Shown here in pieces: positions 1 through 6,369 of a stretch of DNA of 7,787 nucleotides. The translations under genes were made by a program, and so were the position numbers. The stretch comes from Alphaproteobacteria bacterium (GTDB taxonomy: Bacteria; Pseudomonadota; Alphaproteobacteria; Micropepsales; Micropepsaceae), in assembly GCA_947455695.1 (NCBI GenBank), contig CANGRN010000045.1:1-7787 (forward strand), in the 5' to 3' direction. Position 1 is the first letter of the stretch; every line of letters begins with the position of its first letter. A model generated the notes under the pieces. The model was not told the origin of the DNA. It saw only the letters and a list, made by a program, of their open reading frames with translations, and did not search any database.

Positions 1-1877
1 AAGGTGAAGTAATCGCTCGCCGCCGGCAGCGGCGGCATGAACACGCACAAGCGTCCTTCGCGCGGCTCCACCGTCAGGGCGGTGCGCACTACCGCATCGC
101 TTGCCAGCGCAACAGACTGAGTGTTCACGGGCCGGAATGGCGCCTGCACGGCATGGCCGTTGCCTTTGGTGAAGCCTTGTCCGGTCTTTTCCGGCTCGTC
201 CAGCGGGGGCAGCGGCGCGAACGGATCAGGCGGCGGCACAAAGCTGCGCGCCGTTGCCGGCACGTGCGGCAGCGAATTCAGCGGCAGGCGAAAACCGATG
301 GCGCTGTCGCCCGGTAACAGGAACAGGTGGCCGCTGCGCGTGGTCCAATGCTCGCTCAGCCAGCGCGTCAGGCCTTTTTCCACCGGCAACACATAGCCGA
401 CCGCCTGGCTCAGGCCGCGCTCGAACACCCGCGCCAGACGGGCGCGCAGTTCCGGATCATCCAGCTTGGAATCGGAGGGGTCCACATTGGCGGCCAGTTG
501 GCGCTCCTGCGCCAGGTGGTGCCAGAAATCTTCGTAAGCGGGAATGACATAGGACGCGTCCAGTCCCAGCGTCTTGCCGACCGCGGCGATCAGCGCGCTG
601 GCATCGGCCAGGGTGGGCTGATGATCCTTGTGCTCGGCCGCGACGCGTTCGGCATTTTTCCACAGCGGCACGCCATCGGTGCGCCAGTACAGCGCAAAGG
701 CCCAGCGCGGCAGGGATTCACCCGGATACCATTTGCCCTGGCCGTAATGGAGGAAGCCGCCCGGCGCAAAGCGGTCGCGCAACCGGCGTATTAGCGTGTC
801 GGCCAGCGCGCGCTTGGTCGGGCCGACAGCGGCGATATGCCATTCGGGTCCGGAGCGGTCATCGATGGAAACGAAAGTCGGCTCGCCGCCCATGGTCAGG
901 CGCACGTCATGGTTCTTGAGCACCAGGTCAACAGCGTCACCCAGCTTCTCGATCTCGGCCCATTGTTCATCGGTATAGGGCTTGGTGACGCGCGGCGGTT
1001 CCTTGATGCGTGTCACGCTCATGTCGAAGTCGAACAGCACTTCGGCCTTTTCGACGGCGCCTGAGATCGGTGCGGCTTGCATCGGATTGGCGGCGCAGGC
1101 CAGCGGAATATGGCCTTCGCCCGCGAACAGGCCGGAGGTGGCGTCCAAACCCACCCAGCCAGCACCCGGCAAATAGACTTCGCACCAGGCATGCAGGTCG
1201 GTGAAATCCTTGTCGGTGCCCGACGGACCGTCCAGCGCTTTCACATCGGCCTTGAGCTGGATCAGGTACCCGCTGGTGAAGCGCGCCGCCAAACCCAGAT
1301 GGCGCAGCAGGTTGACCAGCAGCCAGGCGCTGTCGCGGCAGGAGCCCGAACGCTTGCACAATGTCTCTTCCGGCGTCTGGATGCCGGGCTCCATGCGGAT
1401 CGTGTAACCGATGTCGCGCGCGATCTGGGCGTTGAGATCGAAGACGAAATTGGTGGTCTGTTTCTGCTCGCGCGGGATCGCGGCGAGATAGCGATCAAAG
1501 GCGGGTCCGAAATCTCCTGTCGCCAGATAGGGCTCCAGCTCGGCTTTCAGTTCGGGCGCATAGTGGAAGGGAAATTTCTCCGCATCCGGCTCCAGGAAAA
1601 AGTCGAAGGGATTGATCACTTCCATGTCGACCGTCAGGTCGACGCTGACGGTGAAGTGATCGGTCTTTTCCGGGAACACGACGCGCGCCAGCCAGTTGGA
1701 CTGGGGGTCCTGTTGCCAGTTGATGTAATGCTCCGCCGGTTCGATCTTCAGCGAATAGGCCACCATCTTGGCGCGGGTGTGCGGCGCCGGACGCAGGCGT
1801 ATGGTCTGCGCACCCAAGGTGATTTGCCGGTCGTACCGGTAGCGGGTGACGTGACGAAGGGCAGCCTGGATGCTCAT
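1..1877 (-). CDS. Transglutaminase-like / DUF2126 protein, N-terminal ~625 residues (3' end outside window)
   Basis: This is a large protein with a bacterial transglutaminase N-terminal region (about residues 1-150), a transglutaminase/papain-like core (about 150-260) and the start of the DUF2126 domain (from about 310 to the window edge). The core shows the expected catalytic set: Cys180 in GSCRDSAWLL, His229 in LHAWCEVYLPGAGW and Asp245 in GLDATSG. DUF2126 is recognised by LTMGGEPTFVSIDDR (Met329) and HYGQGKWYPGE (from about 377). Members are normally about 1,100 residues, so a little over half is seen. The reading frame is open to base 1 without a stop. The ATG at 1877 is preceded by AGGGAA with a 5-nt gap. 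No signal peptide is visible, so it is probably cytoplasmic. In vivo substrates of the family are unknown; the fold suggests peptide-bond cleavage or transfer. The divergent neighbour is a zinc metallopeptidase. Domain identity is confident, biological role is not. Confidence 0.93.
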   Translation of the reverse strand, partial: MSIQAALRHVTRYRYDRQITLGAQTIRLRPAPHTRAKMVAYSLKIEPAEHYINWQQDPQSNWLARVVFPEKTDHFTVSVDLTVDMEVINPFDFFLEPDAEKFPFHYAPELKAELEPYLATGDFGPAFDRYLAAIPREQKQTTNFVFDLNAQIARDIGYTIRMEPGIQTPEETLCKRSGSCRDSAWLLVNLLRHLGLAARFTSGYLIQLKADVKALDGPSGTDKDFTDLHAWCEVYLPGAGWVGLDATSGLFAGEGHIPLACAANPMQAAPISGAVEKAEVLFDFDMSVTRIKEPPRVTKPYTDEQWAEIEKLGDAVDLVLKNHDVRLTMGGEPTFVSIDDRSGPEWHIAAVGPTKRALADTLIRRLRDRFAPGGFLHYGQGKWYPGESLPRWAFALYWRTDGVPLWKNAERVAAEHKDHQPTLADASALIAAVGKTLGLDASYVIPAYEDFWHHLAQERQLAANVDPSDSKLDDPELRARLARVFERGLSQAVGYVLPVEKGLTRWLSEHWTTRSGHLFLLPGDSAIGFRLPLNSLPHVPATARSFVPPPDPFAPLPPLDEPEKTGQGFTKGNGHAVQAPFRPVNTQSVALASDAVVRTALTVEPREGRLCVFMPPLPAASDYFT

Positions 1878-2009
1878 CGGAATTCCCTGGAAAATTGACT
1901 ATGCCGCAACTGCGAAGGTGCGGCTACAAGCCGCCGCGCCGCAGCCCAATATCCTCGGAACATCGTTAAAAAACGGGCGTTTACATGCTTCTGCCCGGGG
2001 AAATGCCTC
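1878..2009. promoter_or_regulatory. Divergent intergenic region between DUF2126 gene and metallopeptidase gene
   Basis: These 132 bases must carry start signals for both divergent genes. Visible are the ribosome-binding sequence of each gene (AGGGAA, complement of 1883-1888, for the left gene; GGGGAA at 1997-2002 for the right gene), an A-rich CGTT-AAAA-AACG inverted repeat at 1964-1975, and a small GCGGCT-ACA-AGCCGC hairpin at 1920-1934. A CGGGC/GCCCG pair (1974-1978 and 1993-1997) ends at the right-hand ribosome-binding site. No convincing -35/-10 pair was found on either strand, so the promoters are inferred from gene layout only. Confidence 0.5.
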
Positions 2010-3122
2010 ATGAAGCTGTTCAGTTGCCAGAGCTGCGGCGAGCTCCTGTATTTCGAGAATGTGCGCTGCGAAAATTGCGGCCGGGCCTTGGGATATCTCA
2101 CTGATATTTCAGAGATTTCCGCGCTCGAACCGGTCGAGGGCGGGGGCTGGACCGTGCTGGCCGCCCCCGGAAGAGCCTACAAATTCTGCCTGAATTACGA
2201 TGCCGGCATGTGCAATTGGATGGTGCCGGCCAATGACCCGACCGGCTTTTGTGCGGCCTGCCGCCACAACCGGGTGATCCCGGACCTGTCGATCCCCGGC
2301 AATGACGTGCTCTGGCGCAAGATCGAGAATGCCAAGCACCGGCTGTTCTATTCCCTGCTGCGGCTTGGCCTTCCGCTAGAAAACCGCGGCGACGATCCCG
2401 ACCATGGCCTGGCGTTCGACTTCCTGTCCGATGCCGCCGAAAGCCATGCCCAGGGCGTGATGACCGGCCATGACAATGGCCTGATCACGCTGGCGGTGCG
2501 CGAGGCCGATGACGTGGTGCGCGAAAAAGTGCGCAGCGAGATGGGCGAGCCCTATCGCACCCTGCTGGGGCATTTTCGCCATGAGGTCGGGCATTATTTC
2601 TGGGACCGGCTGGTGGCGACCAATGAGGCGATGCTGAATGCCTTCCGCGGCCTGTTCGGCGATGACCGCCTGGATTACGGCCAGGCGCTGCAGAAACATT
2701 ATGCCGAAGGTCCGCCGCAAGGCTGGCAGGACAATTTCATTTCCATGTATGCCACCATGCATCCCTGGGAAGATTTCGCCGAAACCTTCGCGCATTATCT
2801 GCACATCGTGGACACGCTGGAGACGGCGGGCGCCTTTGGAATGAAGGTCAAGCCGCGTGCCGCGCGTGGCCATATCGCCGCGACAATCGATTTTGATCCC
2901 TACCGGACGCGGCGCTGGGATCAGCTGATCGATGCCTGGCTGCCGATCGAGTTTGCCACCAACAGCATGAATCGCAGCATGGGGCTGACGGACCTTTATC
3001 CCTTTGTGCTGTCGCCCAGGGCGATCGAGAAGCTGGCCTTTGTCCATGCCCTGACGCGCCGTCCCGAAGACGTGGTGAAGAAGGCGGTCGATTCGCTGAT
3101 GGTGGCGTCAGCGGTGCGCTAA
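2010..3122 (+). CDS. Zinc-ribbon putative zinc-binding metallopeptidase (COG4307 type)
   Basis: This 370-residue protein begins with a zinc ribbon (Cys6-x2-Cys9 and Cys20-x2-Cys23). A second cysteine set follows (Cys60, Cys68, Cys81, Cys84). A central helix carries HEVGHYFW, with the HExxH zinc motif at residues 191-195. The motif HPWEDFAETFAHYLH (251-265) lies downstream and probably supplies the third metal ligand from Glu254 or Glu258. The family is annotated as a putative zinc-binding metallopeptidase on the basis of this motif; no substrate is established. There is no signal peptide or membrane segment, so it is expected to be cytoplasmic. The ATG at 2010 follows GGGGAA by about 7-9 nt. 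It is divergent from the transglutaminase/DUF2126 gene, and the two families often co-occur, which suggests a shared peptide-processing job. Its TAA stop overlaps the stop of the convergent histidine kinase gene. Confidence 0.9.
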   Translation: MKLFSCQSCGELLYFENVRCENCGRALGYLTDISEISALEPVEGGGWTVLAAPGRAYKFCLNYDAGMCNWMVPANDPTGFCAACRHNRVIPDLSIPGNDVLWRKIENAKHRLFYSLLRLGLPLENRGDDPDHGLAFDFLSDAAESHAQGVMTGHDNGLITLAVREADDVVREKVRSEMGEPYRTLLGHFRHEVGHYFWDRLVATNEAMLNAFRGLFGDDRLDYGQALQKHYAEGPPQGWQDNFISMYATMHPWEDFAETFAHYLHIVDTLETAGAFGMKVKPRAARGHIAATIDFDPYRTRRWDQLIDAWLPIEFATNSMNRSMGLTDLYPFVLSPRAIEKLAFVHALTRRPEDVVKKAVDSLMVASAVR

Positions 3123-4558
3123 GCGGCGGCGCCTTGCAGGGCTGCCCGCGGCCGCACGCGGATGGCCGGCAAGTGCACGGTGACGCGGGTGCCCTTGCCG
3201 ACCTGGCTTTCCAGATCGATGCGCCCGCCATGCGCTTCCACCAGGCCCTTGACGATGGCCAGGCCCAAGCCGGTGCCCTTGTCCACCATCGCCACATCGT
3301 GGCGGCCCTGACCGAAACTGTCGAACACCGCGCCCTGGTCTTCGGCAGCGATGCCGACGCCGGTATCCATCACGCCCAGCAGCATGCCGCCATCCTCGGT
3401 CCGCTGGGCAAAGGCGGTGACGGTGCCATGCTCGGGCGTGAACTTCACGGCATTGGACAGAAGATTGAGCAGGATCTGCTTGATGGCGCGCTCGTCGCCA
3501 TAGACCAGCTCCAGCCCCGGATCGATGCTGTTGACCAGCGCGGCGTTGGTGTCTTTGGCGCGCCAGGCCACGAATTGCAGCGCATCCTCGGCGACGCGGT
3601 GCAGGTCCAGTTCGGATTCTTCCAGCTTCCAGCGGCCGGCCTCGATCTTGGCCAGGTCCAGAATGTCGTTGATCAGCGCCAGCAGGTGCTTGCCCGAAGA
3701 ATTGACCAGCTGGGCATATTCGACATTGCGCTCCGGATCTTTTTCGAAGATGCGGCTGGCGATCATTTCCGAAAAGCCCAGGATGGCGTTCAGGGGCGTG
3801 CGCAGTTCGTGGCTCATATTGGCCAGGAACTGCGACTTGGCCAGGCTGGCGGCTTCGGCTTGCTCGCGGCCGCGGTCCGATTCCAGCTTGGCCATGACCA
3901 GTTCCGCCAGCAGCGAATCGCGCTCCTGGCCCAGCACCACGGCGCTGCGGGCGCGGGCGTGATTGCGGCGCGAGATCAGGGCGGTGAATCCGACATAGAA
4001 AGGCGCCAGCAGCGCCATCAGGATGGCGTTGGAACTGGTGGCTGCCTGCGACAGGCCTTGCAGCGGCACCAATGTCATCATCACCAGGTACAGGACCAGG
4101 GCGGGGCGCGAAAGCGCGCGGCAGGCGCCGGTGGTCGCGGCATGCGCCGCCAGGGTCGCCGCCAGGATCATCTCGATCATCAGGTGGGTGGCATTGCCGC
4201 CGGACCAGAACCACAGGCCCAGCGATGCCCAGTTGGCGACAAAAAACAGGTTCACCACCGCGATGCGCCGCGTCCAGGTCTTGGCTTCTGCGCTGGACAG
4301 GATGGTGGTGGGAAAGCGCGCCAGCAGGATCGCCTGTGGCACAAGGCCCAGCATCATCTGGCAATACCAGCCGGCCAGGTGGCCCATGCTTACCGTCTGG
4401 CTGAACATGGCGGCGATGGCCAGGCCGAAAACCGGAACTGCGGCGCGGTTGGCTTTCAGATTTTCCACCACACCGCGCAGCAATGCGAGCCGGATGCGGT
4501 TCTCCCGCTCTTCCGTCGCATTGATATCGGTCACCCAGGTTGGGCTGTCGGCTGGCAT
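3119..4558 (-). CDS. Orphan membrane sensor histidine kinase (HisKA + HATPase_c)
   Basis: This 479-residue kinase has about six hydrophobic segments (roughly 41-58, 60-80, 97-118, 122-143, 151-170 and 175-195) joined by short loops. A predicted coiled coil (about 203-245) leads into the dimerisation/phosphoacceptor domain with NMSHELRTPLNAILGFSEM, where His250 should be phosphorylated. The ATP-binding domain has an N box (QILLNLLSNAVKF, from 361), G1 (DTGVGI, 398-403), an F-box-like VFDSFGQG and G2 (GTGLGLAI, 428-435). All core motifs are intact. There is no large periplasmic, PAS or receiver domain, so the membrane bundle itself is the likely sensor. No response regulator is adjacent. The H-box and FGQG resemble alphaproteobacterial PleC/DivJ-type kinases. 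I chose the ATG at 4558, which has CGGGGAT just upstream; a GTG at 4588 would add 10 residues but has a weaker site. The signal is unknown. Confidence 0.93.
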   Translation of the reverse strand: MPADSPTWVTDINATEERENRIRLALLRGVVENLKANRAAVPVFGLAIAAMFSQTVSMGHLAGWYCQMMLGLVPQAILLARFPTTILSSAEAKTWTRRIAVVNLFFVANWASLGLWFWSGGNATHLMIEMILAATLAAHAATTGACRALSRPALVLYLVMMTLVPLQGLSQAATSSNAILMALLAPFYVGFTALISRRNHARARSAVVLGQERDSLLAELVMAKLESDRGREQAEAASLAKSQFLANMSHELRTPLNAILGFSEMIASRIFEKDPERNVEYAQLVNSSGKHLLALINDILDLAKIEAGRWKLEESELDLHRVAEDALQFVAWRAKDTNAALVNSIDPGLELVYGDERAIKQILLNLLSNAVKFTPEHGTVTAFAQRTEDGGMLLGVMDTGVGIAAEDQGAVFDSFGQGRHDVAMVDKGTGLGLAIVKGLVEAHGGRIDLESQVGKGTRVTVHLPAIRVRPRAALQGAAA

Positions 4559-4674
4559 GAAATCCCCGTTGCGCGCGCGATTTTGCACCGGGAATTCTTA
4601 AGACCGTGTTGGCGTAAACGGGCGGGAACCGGGGAAATTAACCAACACTTCATTCGCCTCTCGCAGGGAACCGT

Positions 4675-4698
4675 GTCCCATATTAGAACGTCCCATAT
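4675..4698. repeat. Spaced direct repeat GTCCCATAT (possible operator)
   Basis: Two exact 9-bp copies lie at 4675-4683 and 4690-4698 with a 6-bp spacer. They sit 54 to 77 bases upstream of the ATG of the secreted protein gene and about 117 to 140 bases upstream of the kinase ATG. Exact tandem half-sites in a divergent intergenic region are typical of binding sites for response regulators, but no particular regulator is indicated. Confidence 0.5.
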
Positions 4699-4741
4699 CA
4701 AGACACGCGATCGCATGCCCCGCGACACGCCTCGAACGAAT

Positions 4742-4747
4742 GGAGAG
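4742..4747 (+). promoter_or_regulatory. Ribosome-binding site that sets the start of the secreted protein
   Basis: GGAGAG lies 4 nt before the ATG at 4752. A second in-frame ATG at 4740 overlaps this sequence and has no comparable site of its own. This favours 4752, which also gives a cleaner signal peptide. Confidence 0.65.
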
Positions 4748-4751
4748 TGTG

Positions 4752-5378
4752 ATGAGGGTATCTGCTTTGACGGCCGGCATTTTGCTGACCACCGCAATCG
4801 TTTCCATATCCAGCATCCAGCCGGCGATGGCGCACAAGTCCAGGGTCACCTGCCTGTGCGACTGCCCGGACGATTTCAGGGGTGACCACAAGGTTAAGGC
4901 CAAGGCCGCGGTTCGCCCCGCCGCCCCGCCGCCCCGCCGCGTGGTGCGCCGCGCCGCGCGCCATTATGCCGGCGGTGGTCACTACAATTACGGCATGGCC
5001 GGGATGATCCAGGCCGACCCGATGATCCAGCGCGAATGGCATTCGGAATGGCGCGCTGCGCCCAACGACGCCTTCATTCCCGGCCCCGCGCCCATGCCGA
5101 TGGCTTACGGCCCCCCGCCCCCTCCGCCCATGATCGAAGGCATGCGGATCGATGACCGCGGCTGGACCGGCGGCGTCGGCGATGCTTATGGCGGTGGCGG
5201 CGGTGGCGGCGGCGGTGATGGTGGTTTCGGCCAGGTGCATTTTGGCACCGGCGGCAGCGTCGAGAACGGCCCGACCTACAACAGCTACAATCAGAGCTTC
5301 CAGTACAATCCCAGCCAGCCCGGCCCCTTCCAGAACCGACTGATGGGCGGCTTTGCGCCGCCCCCGGCGAAGAAGTAA
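4752..5378 (+). CDS. Secreted Gly/Pro-rich protein with Cys-x-Cys-x-Cys cluster, unknown function
   Basis: I do not recognise this 208-residue protein. It starts with a clear Sec signal peptide: a basic start, a hydrophobic core of about 18 residues, and a probable cut after AMA at about residue 26. The mature N-terminus holds the only cysteine cluster, TCLCDCPDD. A basic, proline/arginine-rich stretch follows (PAAPPPRRVVRRAARH), then an aromatic Gly/Tyr/His segment, a run of six prolines, a run of nine glycines, and an Asn/Gln/Tyr-rich tail ending in PPPAKK. Most of it looks disordered. There is no lipobox and no second membrane segment, so it should be soluble in the periplasm or exported. 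The cysteines and histidines could bind a metal or form a disulfide, but that is speculation. It is divergent from the histidine kinase, which might control it. A start at 4740 would add four residues. Confidence 0.75.
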   Translation: MRVSALTAGILLTTAIVSISSIQPAMAHKSRVTCLCDCPDDFRGDHKVKAKAAVRPAAPPPRRVVRRAARHYAGGGHYNYGMAGMIQADPMIQREWHSEWRAAPNDAFIPGPAPMPMAYGPPPPPPMIEGMRIDDRGWTGGVGDAYGGGGGGGGGDGGFGQVHFGTGGSVENGPTYNSYNQSFQYNPSQPGPFQNRLMGGFAPPPAKK

Positions 5379-5390
5379 CCCCCCGGCTTT

Positions 5391-5466
5391 CTTCCCCCGC
5401 ATTGCGAAGCAATCGACGGGGGAAGGTGTCGCAGCGAAGTGTCTGCGCAGCAGACCGAGCTGCGAC
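5391..5466. repeat. REP-like element made of two nested hairpins
   Basis: The first hairpin has an outer 9-bp stem, CTTCCCCCG (5391-5399) with CGGGGGAAG (5417-5425), around an inner ATTGC-GAA-GCAAT stem (5401-5413). The second has an outer 8-bp stem, GTCGCAGC (5428-5435) with GCTGCGAC (5459-5466), around an inner GTCTGC-GCA-GCAGAC stem (5441-5455). Both have an asymmetric interior loop with CGA on the 3' side. An extra ACCCCC (5378-5383) / GGGGGT (5471-5476) pair could close the whole unit. Short C-run-bounded intergenic palindromes of this look are common in Alphaproteobacteria, but family membership is from memory of the pattern and needs a genome-wide copy count. It may also slow or end transcription from both sides. 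Confidence 0.7.
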
Positions 5467-5504
5467 GGATGGGGGTCATCAAATTAAGTGTTTGCCCAAA
5501 GCGT

Positions 5505-5534
5505 GGCCTGCGCGGTGAATTCACCGCGTGGGCC
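5505..5534. repeat. Long palindrome just downstream of pssA
   Basis: CGCGGTGAATTCACCGCG (5511-5528) is a perfect 18-bp palindrome. It is flanked by TG on both sides and then by GGCC on both sides, so an RNA copy could extend the pairing with two U-G wobbles to 30 bases. It begins 14 nt after the pssA stop on the minus strand. It has no T-run, so it could be an RNA-end-stabilising hairpin or a dimeric protein site as easily as a terminator. Confidence 0.6.
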
Positions 5535-5548
5535 CGCATGGCGTTTGG

Positions 5549-6355
5549 TCAGTGAGAGACTTGCTTGGCCGCGTAGCGCGGATGGTGCGCGTAAATGGCG
5601 AACGGAATCGACGCGACATAGATCAACAGGCCCACCGTCATGGTGCCCCAGGGCCAGGCGATCAGCAGTGCCGCCAGCCCGGCAAAGGCCAGGCCTGCCA
5701 GCACGCGGTGCTGGCGCTGCAATTTCATGTATTTGATGGACGGGGTGGGCAGGCGGGAAACCATCAGCACAGAGGTGATGGCGATGAAGATGCCCGACAC
5801 CCAGGGTTCTTGCACCAACGGATCGCTGAACTGGAACGAGATCAGCAGCGGCAGCAGCATCATGCAGGCAGCCGCCGGCGTCGGTAATCCGGTGAAATAG
5901 GGATTGCCCTTGGTGGCGCCTTCGTCGCGGACGCTTTCCACATTGAAGCGGGCCAGGCGGATGGCGGCGCAGGCGCAGAAGATCAGCGACGCGATCCAGC
6001 CGGCATTGCCCATCTTCGACAGGCTCCACATGTACATGATGACGCCGGGCGCCACGCCGAAGCTGACCAGGTCGGCCAGGGAATCCAGTTGCGCGCCAAA
6101 GCGGCTGTCGGCGCCCAGCATGCGGGCGGCGCGCCCGTCCAGCATGTCCAGGATCATGGCGGCAATCACGAAGGCGACCGCGACCGGCCATTGTTCATGC
6201 AGGCCAAAGCGGATGGCGGTCACGCCGCAGCACAGCGCCAGCAAGGTGATGCTGGACGGGATGAGCTTGCCGATGGACAGGTCTTCCAGCCGCTCCAGGC
6301 GCGCGGCGACGATCTGTCGGGCGCGCTTGCGGCGGGAAAGGCGATCCGGCTCCAA
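5549..6355 (-). CDS. pssA: CDP-diacylglycerol-serine O-phosphatidyltransferase (phosphatidylserine synthase)
   Basis: PssA joins CDP-diacylglycerol and L-serine to make phosphatidylserine and CMP in the inner membrane. The 268-residue protein carries the complete CDP-alcohol phosphatidyltransferase signature DG-x2-AR-x9-G-x3-D-x3-D, with Asp70, Asp73, Gly74, Ala77, Arg78, Gly88, Asp91 and Asp95. These acidic residues bind the metal and the CDP group. Several hydrophobic segments follow, and the soluble N-terminus is basic (SRRKRARQ). Size and motif fit the integral-membrane type II enzyme, not the peripheral phospholipase-D-like enzyme of enterobacteria. The start is TTG at 6355, supported by AAGAGGA with a 7-nt gap; the next upstream in-frame codons run into the psd stop. 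It is the last gene of the three-gene operon, 12 nt after psd, and its product is the Psd substrate. Confidence 0.95.
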   Translation of the reverse strand: MEPDRLSRRKRARQIVAARLERLEDLSIGKLIPSSITLLALCCGVTAIRFGLHEQWPVAVAFVIAAMILDMLDGRAARMLGADSRFGAQLDSLADLVSFGVAPGVIMYMWSLSKMGNAGWIASLIFCACAAIRLARFNVESVRDEGATKGNPYFTGLPTPAAACMMLLPLLISFQFSDPLVQEPWVSGIFIAITSVLMVSRLPTPSIKYMKLQRQHRVLAGLAFAGLAALLIAWPWGTMTVGLLIYVASIPFAIYAHHPRYAAKQVSH

Positions 6356-6362
6356 AAATCGA

Positions 6363-6369
6363 TCCTCTT
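6363..6369 (-). promoter_or_regulatory. Ribosome-binding site supporting the TTG start of pssA
   Basis: The minus strand reads AAGAGGA here, 7 nt before TTG at 6355. The site overlaps the last bases of the psd stop codon (6368-6370), so ribosomes finishing psd arrive on the pssA initiation site. No ATG or GTG start is available nearby in this frame. Confidence 0.75.

Larger units (their letters stand above)
4559..4751. promoter_or_regulatory. Divergent control region between histidine kinase and secreted protein genes
   Basis: This stretch separates the two divergent starts and must hold both promoters. Its clearest structure is a 9-bp direct repeat, GTCCCATAT, at 4675-4683 and 4690-4698. 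The copies are 15 bp apart start to start, and the pair is bracketed by CGTGTC (4672-4677) and its complement GACACG (4702-4707). The rest contains an A/T-richer patch around 4635-4655 but no -35/-10 pair that I would defend. The repeats are candidate regulator-binding sites; this is inferred from their arrangement only. Confidence 0.5.
5379..5548. other. Convergent non-coding region with two palindromic structures
   Basis: These 170 bases lie between the ends of the plus-strand secreted protein gene and the minus-strand pssA gene. I see no gene. The left half is a compound hairpin element and the right half contains a long palindrome next to the pssA stop; both are listed separately. No hairpin is followed by a clear T-tract on either strand, so classical intrinsic termination is not obvious. 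Confidence 0.7.

Noticed and set aside
1077..1898. 273-codon plus-strand open frame opposite the transglutaminase core
   Set aside because: The minus strand encodes the conserved Cys-His-Asp core across this stretch; the plus-strand translation has no domain.
1895..1900. TTGACT as a sigma-70 -35 box for the metallopeptidase gene
   Set aside because: No acceptable -10 hexamer lies 16-18 bp downstream; the nearest candidate is about 24 bp away.
2376..3047. 223-codon minus-strand open frame opposite the metallopeptidase
   Set aside because: It lies wholly within the gene carrying HEVGH and HPWEDFAE, with no ribosome-binding site or domain of its own.
4586..4588. GTG at 4588 as the kinase start
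   Set aside because: The upstream sequence is a weaker ribosome-binding site than that before the ATG at 4558, and the extra ten residues add no recognisable feature; it cannot be fully excluded.
3134..4885. 583-codon open frame on the plus strand opposite the histidine kinase
   Set aside because: It is antisense to a kinase with every family motif intact; its translation is rich in Gln, His, Gly, Ala and Asp with no recognisable domain. Long antisense frames are expected in GC-rich genes.
5190..5226. GGC/GGT-rich tract in the secreted protein gene as a tandem repeat array or CRISPR-like unit
   Set aside because: It is in-frame glycine coding with irregular GGC/GGT use, not spacer-separated repeats; it is low complexity only.
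4698..5402. 234-codon minus-strand frame opposite the secreted protein gene
   Set aside because: The plus strand has an ideal ribosome-binding site and a clean signal peptide; the minus-strand product is an Ala/Gly/Arg-rich shadow and runs into the hairpin element.
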